Below are positions 35,531 through 47,220 of a stretch of DNA of 64,000 nt, piece after piece; within the stretch, counting starts at the first letter, position 1; the number at the start of each line of letters is the position of its first letter. A program made the translations under genes and the position numbers. Under the pieces are notes generated by a model that was not told the DNA's origin, ran no database searches, and saw only the letters and a program-made list of their open reading frames with translations. The DNA comes from Moniliophthora roreri (taxonomy: Eukaryota > Basidiomycota > Agaricomycetes > Agaricales > Marasmiaceae), in NCBI GenBank assembly GCA_001466705.2, contig LATX02000078.1:744001-808000 (forward strand). The letters run 5' to 3'.

Positions 35531-36452
35531 ATGTCTCAAGGCGACATCGCTGATATCCAACTCCCCACTCACGCTGACAACCGCTCGGAGGCTGGCTTTA
35601 CAGACAGCACTGACCAGCGTACCCCTGAACAGCAAAAGGCCGACAAGGAGCTTGCTGAGCGTCTTGCCATTCTCATCGAGGATGCCAACTCTCGCGTCGT
35701 TCCCCTTACCAGGATGATTCGCAAAGTAAAGGTTCCTCCACCATTCAGCGCCTGATCTTGCTGACGATAAACGTTCACAGCACATTGAGAACATGGACTC
35801 CAAGAAAGAAGAAGACCGTGACGAGAATGAACTTGTCAAGCAGGTCAAGCCTCTTCTCGAGCAAGCCGAGAAGATCCTGAATGAAACGCAAGGTGCTATC
35901 AAGGGTGCCGACCCAGACAAGCGTCTCTCGAACAAGGCTACGAGGCATTATCAGGATCATCGTGCAACTCCCGAAGAACAGCGTTTGGCAGAGGCATTGA
36001 AAGTCGTGCGTAGTTCTGGTGAAAATGCCAATTTGCCCAGTATTGACTAATTTTGCTAGCTGCTGGAAGAGGTCGGTGGGACGATCGAGTGGGCGAAGAA
36101 CAAGCTCGAGAGCTTCCCGAAAGCGAAGAGAGACCTTGGTCCTCTCTTGGATGCCCTAGGCCGTAAGCGTCATCCTTGTCTTTCGTTTCTCTGTAGCTGA
36201 TCATTATCTATACAGAACCTTTGACTCAGATTGTCGGCGGTGTCGGCTTGTTGCTGGCTGGTGTTCTGAACCTAGTCGGAAACTTGCTCAGCGGACTGGG
36301 TCTCGACAGCTTGCTCAAGGGAATTATATCTGCAACTGTAAGCCCTCTTTGGCCCGTTCTTTAAAAATAGTTTACTAATTCCCCTTTTCCAGGGTCTCGA
36401 CAAAATCTACAAGGGCCTTGGCCTCGACAAATGGTTGAACACAAAGAAGTAG
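35531..36452 (+). CDS. DUF6987-type protein
   Basis: Five exons. Exon 1 (35531-35725) begins MSQGDIADIQLPTHADNRSE and contains 'KADKELAERLAILIEDANSR'. Exon 2 starts at 35780 (HIENMDSKKEEDRDE). The next gives 'IEWAKNKLESFPKAKRDLGP', then 'LTQIVGGVGLLLAGVLNLVG', and the last gives 'GLDKIYKGLGLDKWLNTKK', with a stop at 36450-36452. The pattern of a charged helical N-terminal half followed by a Leu/Gly-rich hydrophobic C-terminal half is that of the fungal DUF6987 family, which resembles late-embryogenesis-type or hydrophobin-like surface-active proteins. Function unknown. All introns show GT-AG borders and no lesions. Confidence 0.85.
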
Positions 36453-36742
36453 ATAGTTAGAACTTGGTGTGGACTTTGTGTTATAGTGTAACGGACTTGA
36501 CCTGGACTGGAAATGTATTAATACCGTACTAAACTCTTTATAACGAATCGAGAGGTATTGCATACTGGAATGACCCAAGAGGCCAAGTCTGCAACTTCGA
36601 ATTCGTCGTCTGATGAAGGCACCATTGCAACATTGCAAGCCCTAATCAAACTTGCGCGTCAAAAATCCAACGTGAGCCTCTTCCACCACCACCACCAGTA
36701 CACTCTTAATGTTGTGTTGAGCTCTATATTCTATTGACGACC

Positions 36743-38854
36743 ATGAGCCCAAATCGACCCAGCGTGCAGATAGCAGCTGCCGCCCCAGTACCACGCCGGA
36801 AACACAAGACCCGAATTTCCTCACTCAATGTTCCTCATAAATCATCTACCGGCGGGCCTCCACAACCAATTCGAAGGGCATCAGCATCAGGCTTGGCGAC
36901 CTCCGGTGCCCAAAAGTCTCTGCGAACTTCGAAAACTTCCCAAAAACTTGTCGTATTACCCGAAGGACCGCAGACAAAGCCCTTCCCGAGCTCTGATGAA
37001 GACCTTACATTGGGATACGAGACGGACGCTGGAGTGAGGGTTAAGGAGTACAAGAATGAGGGAGAGAAGATGAATAAAGAGCAAAGAAAGAAGGCAGGCT
37101 TCAAGAGGATCACAGCGTATTGCGTTGCGGAAGCATTCAAGATGAAGTTACTAGGTGCATTCTTGAAGAGAGAACATAATGTTGCTCCCAGAGTATTCGA
37201 TGAAGCTTTGTATGTGGTACGTGAAATCTCATATTATCTCTCTCTCTCTCTCGTATCTCTGCTAATGGACCATGTCAAGATGTACCATTTGCCTCTTCTC
37301 CCAGGTTATGGCCCTAATGCCAATGTCCGTTCTTCCGCGCCACCGGCGGAAGATGGAAAATCAATTTTGAATCGTCTTTCTGAGGCTGAGGAGAATGGAT
37401 ATCAGGGCTCGTACTTCGCCTACACCTCTGGAGGAACTCGCCCAAACCCAGACAATGACGGTTACATGACCTCATCGCCTACGGAGACTCGTCGTCTAGG
37501 ACCACCCACTCCTGCCACACCATTCACCTATACCTCCGCGTCGGAGACCGAGCAATATACCTCGGCTTCAGAAACCGACGTGGAGGCAGTGACAAGCCAG
37601 AGTTTGGACCATGAAGAAACAACACCCCTCGTAGACCCATCCCCATCGGTGCCACCGACATATCCACCACAAAGACCTGATCCGCCACACCTTCCGGATG
37701 ATGGGAACGCTGAAGTTGTGTTTTTTGAGTATGGCGTGGTCGTTTTCTTTGGCTTGATGGAGGACCAGGAGAAGAGCATCTTGGAGGATGTGGACAATGC
37801 AGGCACAATGAAGCGAAAGATTCCTGAGGATAACTGGGAGATTGAAGAATGCCACTTTACGGTACCTACATCTCTTTAATCACGCCTCCCTTCCAAACTG
37901 ACTCAAGAATGTAGCACGATCCCAACATTGCCTATCCTCGAATCTACAACGATTTCTTCAGTAAGTTTCCCGCGGTCTTTTGAGGTCCGTACTCATACGG
38001 TTTGATTTTAGCTCTGAAGTCTCGTTCCCATCTTCTGAAAATTTCCATTGCACATGCACTCGCACAATCCACCCTTCTAGCACGTTTCGAGTCGAATGCT
38101 CAGCAGGTGCTTTTTTCACCGCAGGCATACTCTATTCCCAAGCAGATGGCCACTGCGGGAGCCCTTCAACTCAGAAGGCACGAGGCACTGAAACTGACCG
38201 GACGCCTTTTCAAACTGCGGAGAGATATAAATCTCGTGTCCAACGTCCTCGATGTTCCAGAATTGTTCTGGGATGAGGCAAGTTTGAAGGAGCTATATGA
38301 TGCTGTGAGGGAGTATATGGAGATTGGGCCTCGAGTACACGTATTGAATGAGAAATTAGTCACTGCTAGCGATTTTGTAAGTTTCTTATTTCCTCCAGTA
38401 CCATTCCCGCTGATCTGGTTCCCAAGCTGGATGCGATACATGACCATTTGAATAATTCTGCGATGGAGCGTATCACGGTTAGTTTTCCTTTACATCTTGA
38501 TGAACATGGCTGAATCTGATATTTCTCGTTCCATCCAGTGGATCATCATTTGGTAAGTATTGCCTCCTTTCCCTTCTCCCTTCTTTCTTCTCCCGAACCA
38601 TTCCACTGATGCATGTTTCATAGGTTGATTGTTGTAGCATGTCTAGTTGAGCTGGTAAGAGCATCAGCGTCTGTTTTGACTCTTTCGTACTCATAACACA
38701 TTATGTCCAGGGAGAAGTCATCGCACGGCTCGTTGTGCATTCCACTATAAGCAAATCAGAAGGCGTGGTCGCGGCCATTGCACCTGCCATCACGCCACTG
38801 TCCAGAGAAGATGCATTGAAGACACTGGAGAGAATGATGATCTCACAGTCCTAG
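36743..38854 (+). CDS. DUF155 / Rmd1-Sif2 family membrane protein
   Basis: The ATG at 36743 gives MSPNRPSVQIAAAAPVPRRK; an upstream TTG extends the frame but is unlikely to be the start. The N-terminal half is disordered, then 'KRITAYCVAEAFKMKLLGAF' and 'FDEALYVMYHLPLLPGYG' (across an intron at about 37216-37280). A Ser/Thr/Pro-rich insertion follows, then the DUF155 core: 'AEVVFFEYGVVVFFGLMEDQ', 'WEIEECHFTHDPNIAYPRIY', 'LLKISIAHALAQSTLLARFE', 'ALKLTGRLFKLRRDINLVSN' and 'LFWDEASLKELYDAVREYME'. The end has two hydrophobic segments split by small exons ('WIIIWLIVVACLVEL'). Stop at 38852-38854. Relatives are yeast Rmd1/Rmd8, fission yeast Sif2/Sif3 and mitochondrial RMND1; this one lacks an obvious mitochondrial signal and is more like the Rmd1/Sif group. 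Confidence 0.9.
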
Positions 38855-39303
38855 ACAGATTGATCTATCTCGTACCCGTTTTAGTTTCTTTTGTCGCGCC
38901 AACCAATCAGCTCAGGGACACTACTTTACAACGGAGATACGGATGCCATTCCAACTAGTTGCCTATTGTACACCTAATTTCATATCCTGTCTTTACAATG
39001 AATTCAAACGTTCTCCTTCATAGGTGCTTATACAGCCATCTCGAGTTCGCCACCTCTTGTTATGTATTCATCTTGGCATCCCCAATGAATGCGTTACATA
39101 TCCCTACAACCCGGAAAAATTGTGACTTGACGCCACCTGTGCTACCTGTGATCAATGATCCCCCTGGGATATGGAGACCTTCAAGGCCCGACATCGGCTC
39201 GAGGATAAAGGACAATATCTTCATCAGAATCGGGGCCCTCCAGCATTGAACGACCATATACTATAAAGAGGTCGTTTCGTCAGTTATGGCACAAACGATA
39301 AAT
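38855..39303. other. intergenic, no gene seen
   Basis: Between two convergent genes; probably holds both 3' ends. Confidence 0.5.
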
Positions 39304-41362
39304 TTATTGGCGTATACCAGTTCCTTCGAGGTTGTGGTGAGATTCTGGCGCATCTTCCAATTCTTGAAAGCGGCCGTCTTCCTCTACAAGATCAAAAACA
39401 GGAAGCCCGACAGAACGCACAAGACCCGTTGTATCAGGGTCAAAGCTTTTATGAAGGTGAAGCTTTCGGACGAGTTCGTGATGATCACGATCCCAGTTTC
39501 GATGACTGAGCTGTATGCGAGATGTGAACAACGGGAGTCCCAGGAATCTCTGTGTAGTCATCGACGTCTTCTCCCGCCCAGTAGGGTCCAAGGACCAAAA
39601 ATATTTGTCACCCTTGATCCAAGACCTCCAGACCGTTTCTCCCTCGGAAGGTTGGGGAATTGGTTGAATGAAGAGATACACCGGGGGCATATGGTCATCT
39701 ACGTGTGATGATGCGTGTTCTTTGCGCTGAAAATCAAGCCAGGTTGCACTGTGTATGACTAATTTGGCTTTAAATTTAAGTGACAAGACAGGTAATATTG
39801 GAACCCACAATAATCATCCCACTCGTCTCCACGAATTCCGAATCTGCTGAACACGCTGTGGGCCTGACCAAGCCATGATTCTGCCAAAGTGTACCATTCC
39901 GCCCTAGGGGAGATATCGTATCCTATACGCATGGAACGGAGATTTCGAATATCCATCGGATTTGCAGTCAATCTAAGTAGCCCTTGAATACATATAATTT
40001 GAGTCTACCACTGTTTTATACGTACCGCACGGAGCCGTCCTCCATGACAATGTGACTCTCGCACATTGCCTCGGGAGCATCTTGCACTTTCCAAAGCTCG
40101 TAAAACAACCTCTCCCTGGCTCCCGTCCATCTTGCGATAACATCTTTTCGATGTATATTGTAAACTGCGCCGGTAAGAAGTGGCAGCATCGATACGGCTT
40201 CTTCGTCATTTAGCCACTCCCGGAATCCTCCGCTAGTCCAGTTAATTCCCCGAAGGATGGATCGAGTGGTGAGCGTTCTAGTAAGATAGTCGAACATGGC
40301 ATCGGTATCACTGTACGTATGGACGGACGCTGGAGGAAAATGATCTCTCAGCATTGAGTTTGGCTCAAAACCGGACCTGATCCAATACTCGGAGGATGAA
40401 AGTTGATTGTACGGTCCTCGGCATAATGCACCAGTCCTTGGGTCAATCCACAGTTCATCCAAATCCTGTATCTCTAGATCAGTAGGAGACAATACTTCGT
40501 GTACGGTTACGTACGACTCTCCCTTGGGCTATTCGCGTGGTATTGAACTGCGGAGGGGGAGTATTTAGTTGAAGGCATGTGCTCATTATTACACTGAAAC
40601 ATACTTGATATGCAAAATATGCGTAAAGAATCGGGGAGAGCCGATTCTGCACGAAAACGACAGGTCGTAAAGGTATCAGCGCTGTAGTAGTTTTTCAAGG
40701 GCAGTAAGTCATTATGAAGCCGAAAAGAGACCACCATGCGTACCATTGTAGAATATTAGCGCAGGCAGACCTTGTTCGTTGTCGTTGTAGCCAAATAGCT
40801 GAGCAACGTTTGGATGTCTATGTTTTGTCATTTGTGGCATTCATACTATATCAAGGAAAAAGTGTCGTACTTGATACTAGAAAATCGAACAAAATCCCGT
40901 TTGAAAGCCTATTCTGAGCGTAGAAGCATCGGCTATGGTGGCATTGTGATGGACTATGTTCTCACCTTGAAGGCATCGCGACCTCTGTATGTGACGTATA
41001 AAAACTCGGATTCCTTGTCTTCACCAGCAATGCGAGCCACACTAACGATGCGGCGAGCGATTAATGCCCGCCCATTTCTGGTTTCTTTTCTTCTAAGCTC
41101 CGTCTCGCCTAACACCCTCGTAACGTAGACATTGCCCGTTCGAACACGGTTGTACTAATAATCCGAACGATTCAGCAGTGTTACGCGCCGACTGGCAGGA
41201 CCACGATAGACGTACATCATCCCAAATCGTCTTCTCTGAGTCTCCAAGAGGGACGGGGTGCAGCGGGACTTCGTTCACGTTCACTATATGTTGATTACCT
41301 TGAACATGTGTAAATTGTCCACCGTGAATGGTAAAATTCGAAGATCCTTGCAGGGAACCCAT
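39304..41362 (-). CDS. Agaricomycete-type protein of unknown function
   Basis: Multi-exon minus-strand gene. The start at 41362 reads MGSLQGSSNFTIHGGQFTHV then 'QGNQHIVNVNEV', a short Gly/Asn/Gln-rich opening seen on many Agaricomycete proteins. Next come 'YNRVRTGNVYVTRVLGE', then 'FLYVTYRGRDAFK' spliced to 'AFKRDFVRFSSIK' and to 'HPNVAQLFGYNDNEQGLPAL'. After 'IFYNALIPLRPVV', 'LSPILYAYFAYQF' and 'WIDPRTGALCRGPY' follows a large exon with 'FPPASVHTYSDTDAMFDYLT', then 'EWYTLAESWLGQAHSVFSRF'. The last exon has 'MPPVYLFIQPIP', 'WIKGDKYFWSLDPTGRE' and 'VGLPVFDLV'. The 'K(D)AF..F..DF......HPN..QLFGY' block loosely recalls a protein-kinase N-lobe, but no catalytic loop or DFG is present. Function unknown. 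Confidence 0.65.
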
Positions 41363-41788
41363 GATGGAAGTTATAAGGAGTATGGGTAGGATGACGATAC
41401 CTTGAGTTCAAGCACCACTCTGAGTGCTGTCGCCACAGCATGAAATCATAACTATATCAAGGGCGCTTTACAGCTTTACAGCCTTACTTACAATGCAAAA
41501 AGTGTCATGTCAAAAACAAGAAGCCTAAGGTTCTGTTTCAAGGTCGAGATTGTGAACGAAAATACGGCCCAATTTCATCGAACCAAGTCGTTGCACTCTC
41601 ATACATAGGTAAAAAGCGCGGTACGGAGAGCTTGTTAATGAGCGGTGCTTCAAGAATGACTATCTTGCATTTATGGTATACGTCGAACGTTGAGATCTTG
41701 CTCATAAGTAGATAAAAGGCATCGCTCCGAGCTGGATTAGGCCTGACAGTGGTGGAAGATTGCGAAGAAGACGTTGCCGATGCGCTTG
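41363..41788. other. intergenic, divergent promoter region
   Basis: The 426 bases separate the start codons of the minus-strand gene on the left and the GH85 gene on the right. A minus-strand frame covers 41538-41894, but it overlaps the first GH85 exon and I judge it not to be real. Confidence 0.5.
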
Positions 41789-44108
41789 ATGTCTCTTCGC
41801 CACCTACCAGCATCATCCCCGGTGGCATACTTTGATTCCCTCGAAGAACTAGACCGATATCAATTTCATTCTCGTTCATCAGTTCCATTACCACTGCGAT
41901 ATAACCCTCGCACTGGACATGAAGGCACAGAATTGCTCGTGCGTTGATTTTCTACTGCAAACAGCTTGACCTGGAAACTGATTTGGGAGCTAGGTATGCC
42001 ACGATTATAAGGTATATTGAACTGCTCGTGTGACCGTTTCCAGATGATAAAGATACCCTCTAGGGCGGATACAAAGAAACACCCCACAAATTAGACTACA
42101 CATTTTCCTGGTTTCATTTCTGCAAGACCTTCGTTTACTTTTCTCACCACCGCGTCACCATACCTCCTGCTGGATGGATCACAGCCGCACATCGACAGGG
42201 AACGCAGATCCTTGGGACGTTGATATTCGAGCATGCCGATGCTGAACCGGATTGTCTGAGGCTCCTGGTTGGGAAGCTGCCGACTTCACCTTCATCGGCA
42301 CCCAAGACACAGACGTTACCGATATCGCCTCATTATGCTCGGAAGTTGGCTGAATTGGCGAAAGAAAGAGGTTTCGATGGATATCTACTCAACTTTGAAT
42401 GTCCTTTGCGAGGTGGAGTTGAGCAGACAAGAGCATTAGCTACGTGGATTACCCTCCTGCGCAAGGAGTTGCGGAGACAAGTAGGAGACTGGGCACAAGT
42501 GGTGTGGTATGATAGTGTGGTTTTCAATGGCCAACTAGCCTGGCAAGACCGGCTGAACGCGTTTAATCTTCCATTCTTCCTGGCTAGTGGTAGCATCTTC
42601 ACAAATTATACTGTACGTTCCCTATTCATTCCTTTAGGCCCTTCTACTCACCCGGTAACGAACAGTGGAGAAATACATACCCTGCGCTCACCTCCAACTA
42701 CTTCCCTACCCTGAATACGAAGGACAAGAAGCTAGAGGACATCTATGTCGGCGTAGACATCTGGGGCCGTGGCTCGCATGGAAACGGAGGATTTGGAGCA
42801 TATAAAGCCCTTCACCACATTACCAATCCCACTTTTACTACCTCTTTAACCTCGACTGACCACAAGAATGGTGGTCTGAGTGTAGCCATCTTCGGCCAAG
42901 CATGGACATACGAATCGATCCAAGATTCTTCGAATTTCACTTGGGAAGGATGGTTCGAATACGATCGTCTCCTCTGGACTGGCTTGCAGCACCATGAGAA
43001 TACATCGCTTGTTGTGCTTCCAGAGATGATATGGAAACGAGGCGAATCCGACTGCTCAGACCAACATGCAGAATGGAGAGCTTTCAAAGACTATGTTGAT
43101 GTGCAACCACCGCCGAAAGTAGACGATTTGAAACTTCATACGACGTTCTCTCCGGGGGTAGGCAAAGCTTGGTTCGTTCAAGGCCAGTCTGTGTATTCGA
43201 AGGAATGGACAGAGATCGGGCATCAAACCTCGCTAGGGAACCTTGTTTGGCCGTCCCCGAACGCTACCTGGGAGAGCGGTTGCGGGAGCATTACACCAAA
43301 AGTTGAGCTTGGCGATGCTTGGAACGGTGGTAGCTCACTCCGTCTCCTTATAGCTGGACAACACGGGAACGAAGAAGAGAGCGTTTTTCGGAGCTTACGC
43401 ATCCCCATACAATCCTGCGTCATTTCCGGAACCAGATGGTATGAGTATGTGCTAGTGTACAAACTTCCTTCGCCGCCGGATGACGTCGAGATAGACGTGT
43501 CGCTCTCGATATCGTCCGACTCCAAGGCAGAAGTCGAAGTGAAAACGGGAGAAGGAAATGAAGATGCGCTGGGTAATGGATGGGCTCGACTTTGCGTTCA
43601 GTTTCACTTGGATGGCAATGGGGGGGAGTTTGAGGCTAAACTAGGCCTCAATATCTCTATACTATCAGTCTCAGAGACACCTTCTCTTGCCGAGGTGGCG
43701 CTACTCGTTGGGCAGATGAATGTGTACCCACTTCCTGGTACACGGCCTACACCGATGATTCTCTGGGCAGATTACGATGCGAGCACGAAGGAGGTAATAT
43801 TCGAGGTGGCGACTTCGGTTCCACCTCTCCCCCTTCTTCATCGACTCCCTAACGCCTCAGAGGAGATAGAGCCGGCTTGGCCTACGTTACTCGAGGATGC
43901 AATACCCGAACTCTTATATGCAAATATCTATCTACAGCTGCATGAGAACAAGGAAGAAAAGGTCTGGGTTGGTACTACGTCGTATGGCGAACGGTCGTTC
44001 AGTCTCAGTGTAGATGGCAGCAATGGGAAAAAGCAAATCTGGGTACAAGGAGTCACCGATACTGGTGCAGTATTGGATTGGGAGCGGTGCGCGCATGGAA
44101 GCTTATAG
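41789..44108 (+). CDS. endo-beta-N-acetylglucosaminidase, GH85
   Basis: Cleaves the chitobiose core of N-glycans, in fungi usually on free or misfolded glycoproteins in the cytosol; no signal peptide is seen. I resolve four exons: 41789-41938, 41994-42011 (only 18 bases), 42064-42612 and 42666-44108, together coding for 719 residues in one frame. Exon 1 begins MSLRHLPASSPVAYFDSLEE and ends '..EGTELL'. Exon 2 adds 'VCHDYK', exon 3 begins 'GGYKETPHKLDYTFSW'. These match the start of the family. Then 'FVYFSHHRVTIPPAGW', 'GTLIFEHA' and the catalytic strand 'GFDGYLLNFECPL' with the Asn and Glu pair used for substrate-assisted catalysis. 'IYVGVDIWGRGS' and 'VAIFGQAWTYE' follow. The C-terminal half is beta-rich. 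Confidence 0.93.
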
Positions 44109-44413
44109 GTCGCTTTGCATTGACAAACTATTGCCCGACTTGACGTCCTTCAATGTGCGCTTAGAAATCTGTACCTGTATACTTGTTGCAATGGAATGTA
44201 CGATACATCGCCTTGTCCATGAGGACCACGTAACGCCACAATTCGCGGGATATTCGTTTCGGACTTACTGGAGAAAGTGCCCCAAATACTCGGCGATATC
44301 ATTGCTAGTGGAAAAATACAGTGCGACAATATTAACAAGTCCGAACAGATGGCGATATACATATCAAATAATTACAGAGATGATGATCAAAGTAGTCCAT
44401 CAACAAGCGGGTA
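44109..44413. other. intergenic between convergent genes
   Basis: 305 bases holding the 3' ends of the GH85 gene and of the membrane-protein gene on the minus strand. Nothing else was seen. Confidence 0.5.
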
Positions 44414-47220
44414 TCAGCCAGTATTATCTCGACTTCCAGCCCGACTCGCCAAAGCCAACGATGGTCTATTGCTCGAGTAAGCTGGAGGAGGGCTCTCCAT
44501 CAAAGACGCCGTTCCGCTGGATATCCATGACGGAACCTCCACGTCCGTTCCCGCGCCATCATTTGCTTCATCTTGGTTCTGCCCGTCGTGCCCAGTTTCA
44601 GACTGCAACTGCCGCTGATATCGTAACTGCAGCTGATTTACCAATGCCGATTGCCGCTGCTCTTCTTCCACGGCTTCGATAGGGGTTGGCAACGTCGTTG
44701 GGATGCTGGCAGTTCGGACAGAGTCAAGTCTCGTTTGAACGGGTGTTCGAATGATGTCAGACTGGGTCCGAGCCAAACTCCTCGGCGATACTGGCGTGTA
44801 ATTTGCTAAGTGTGCTTCGGAGACATAAAAATCCGCGCCGCCTGCCTCATCTTCTGACCCTTCAGAGGATAAAGGTAGCTCTTGGTTCGGGAGGAGGCGA
44901 GCACTTGAAGGTGACGAGGAACGTCGATAAGGTCTCGATCTTCGGCCTCGTGAGCCCGAGGTTGAGCTGCTGACAGTAGCCAGTGTAGGCGCCGGCGTTG
45001 GCGGGGTATTCCGTCTTCGTCCCATCAGACTCAATCGCTGCCAGAAAGTAATGAATATGTAGTCTTCCAATATGCCAAAGCACGTACCTTTGCAACAGAT
45101 ATAGTATCGGAAGTTGTGACCATTGAACCATTCTCTGCGACGAGTGTTGAGGTGGTTTCCAATGTCCCGGACCGCTGAGGGGGGCCGTTTCCACCACGAG
45201 AAGTGCCTGTACCAATACGAGCAGCCAATACAGCATCAGGATAGGGGTTCCCGACCTGAGATGTTGACGCAGTTTGAATGGATAACCCATGAGATGATGC
45301 TGACGCTTTGGATGAACTTCGATCTCGTCCGAAGCCAGAATAGGGTGTATATTTGGTCGCAATGGAAGCTGCTGGGGTGGATATGGTCGTTCCTTCAGAA
45401 ATTAAAGGACCAGACTGATAAAGATGAGGGAGGGTATTCCCTGAACGATTCGCCGCACTAGAAGAATCGGGATTGACTGCAGTACTTGATCCAGGTACCA
45501 GGTCACCGGCGGACCCCATGATTAGGGGCGATCTATTACCAGGTGGCGTATGGATATCAAGCTGTGACTGGACCATGTAGCCATTGTTGAGCCGCATCCA
45601 CAGGGCCTTGTTTCGTCTGTTGAGAAGCTGAAGGATTCCAAATTAGCATTGAACCAATCTCAGGCATGATGACATACCCATAGTGCGAAGAGGAGAATAA
45701 CGGATATTGTTGAAGCGATGGCTATCCCTGCTATTGCGGCTGGGGGCAATCTGTTAAGCAAGATTTGTGGAGTCAGTGAATAGAGTCAAGTTAAAAGAAT
45801 TAAACTGAACCAACCGATTACCACCTTCACCGCCGTTACCTGTGGGCACACGGCTTTCCGCCGGGATCGAGGTCGAGGTCGAGGTTGGAGTCGATATAGT
45901 ACTGGACCTGATTTCATCAGAAGGGAAATAAAATGGGTTGAATCGTAATGACTTACATGTTCACCGCCCACACTCTGGCAAAATCCAGCTCTAACAGACC
46001 CTGGTCATCCTGCCGCGATGAAAGATCACTACATTTTCCATTACAGATAACAACACTATGTGACCCAGGTCCTAGATTATCCGCATTGAATAGCATCTGT
46101 CGAGGTGCCCATATGTCGCGGTATGCAGAGTAGACTTGAGGGGTTTCATTATCCACTTGGACGGTATAAGAGCGGGAGTTGGATGGTCCGATTGTGCCAT
46201 ATAACGAAACGGCTATACCTGACATCAAAAAAGGTTGAGCCTGAGACCAAGTGAGGGCGACGTCAGTTGTCTTACCCTAAACGAATCGAATCAGTACGGA
46301 CTATTTTGTACATAAGAAAGGTACCCACCGTGAAAGTAAAATTGACTGAGGCGCCCGGATATGACGTGGAACTGTCAAACAGGTGTCAGATATAGGAAAC
46401 GAGGCTGAAAGGGAAAAGACTGAGGAACCGAGCACGAAGGTTGTTCCCCAGATTAACACGAGGGACAGGAATATGGTGAAGTTCCAATACTTACTGGCCA
46501 GTCCCGTCTTCAAACATTTCTACATTCTTGGGCGAGGTGTTCCACATGCCTTTAGGCGCCCAAGAAAATTCCTCCCCAGTGTCTTGAAAGCGACGATGCC
46601 ACGGGTCTTGATCATCGTCATTGCCCACTGTGATCTTTGAGGTCCATTCAATCTGTATAAAAATAGTTAACGTCAGCCTTATCATTCATACGAGAAGACG
46701 GCGCTAGTAAAAACATAACTCGTGTGCCTTGGCTTCGGGCAGTGTTTCATCTTGGGTAAGCTGAGAAAGGAATGCTCACAGAATCTATGTCAAGCCCGGT
46801 CCATCTGTCGTCGGTAACCCGATTCGTGATAACAAGAGTATGGTGTTCTTGTTTGAGATTGTCTCTTGTGAATAGCGTTACGTTGTAGGCTTGTTCCGGA
46901 GAGTATGCACTCTGTTCATACTGAGTCCCATCGAGAGCCACGGTAAAGTCACCATATATATTGGATGTACCGCCGTAGATTGTCACTCTGGTGCCATTGA
47001 AAGAGAAGGATGCCGTTGCATTTGGGGACCATGTAACAGTGCGCGACTGTTCATGATAGCTGATGAGGATCCTTATCAGTGAGCATTAATGAAAGCATAA
47101 AGTTGTCACGCACGAGGGTGCTAATATATCGTTCAAAGGAACTTTTAGACTCCAAGCTCCTTCCGGCTGGTATGAAATGAGGGGGCTCGCGTCGTCAATT
47201 CTGTGAGTGCAAGAAGCCAT
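44414..47220 (-). CDS. large single-pass membrane protein with repeated lectin-like ectodomain
   Basis: Read right to left from 47220: MASCTHRIDDASPLISYQPE then 'GAWSLKVPLNDILAP'. Following exons carry two related beta-sandwich-like units. The first has 'ASFSFNGTRVTIYGG' and 'DFTVALDGTQYEQ', and ends 'QEHHTLVITN..DDRWTGLDI'. The second has 'SVNFTFTGKTTDVALTW', 'GIAVSLYGTIGP', 'SYTVQVDNETPQVY' and 'GPGSHSVVICN'. A Ser/Thr-rich stalk and one membrane helix follow ('AAIAGIAIAST' then 'SVILLFALWLL', split by an intron), then a long cytoplasmic tail rich in Ser, Pro and Arg ending 'SPPPAYSS...'. Stop at 44414-44416. The two-unit ectodomain plus PPAY-type tail is common in Agaricomycetes; a carbohydrate-binding or sensing role is plausible but unproven. 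The start lacks an evident signal peptide. Confidence 0.72.

Noticed and set aside
39286..39708. Plus-strand frame of 140 codons.
   Set aside because: Antisense to the last exon of the minus-strand gene, whose text fits the rest of that gene.
41538..42087. Two minus-strand frames that look like a small hypothetical gene.
   Set aside because: The opposite strand there encodes the first exons of the GH85 enzyme, with family-typical text and clean splice sites; the minus frames are its shadow.
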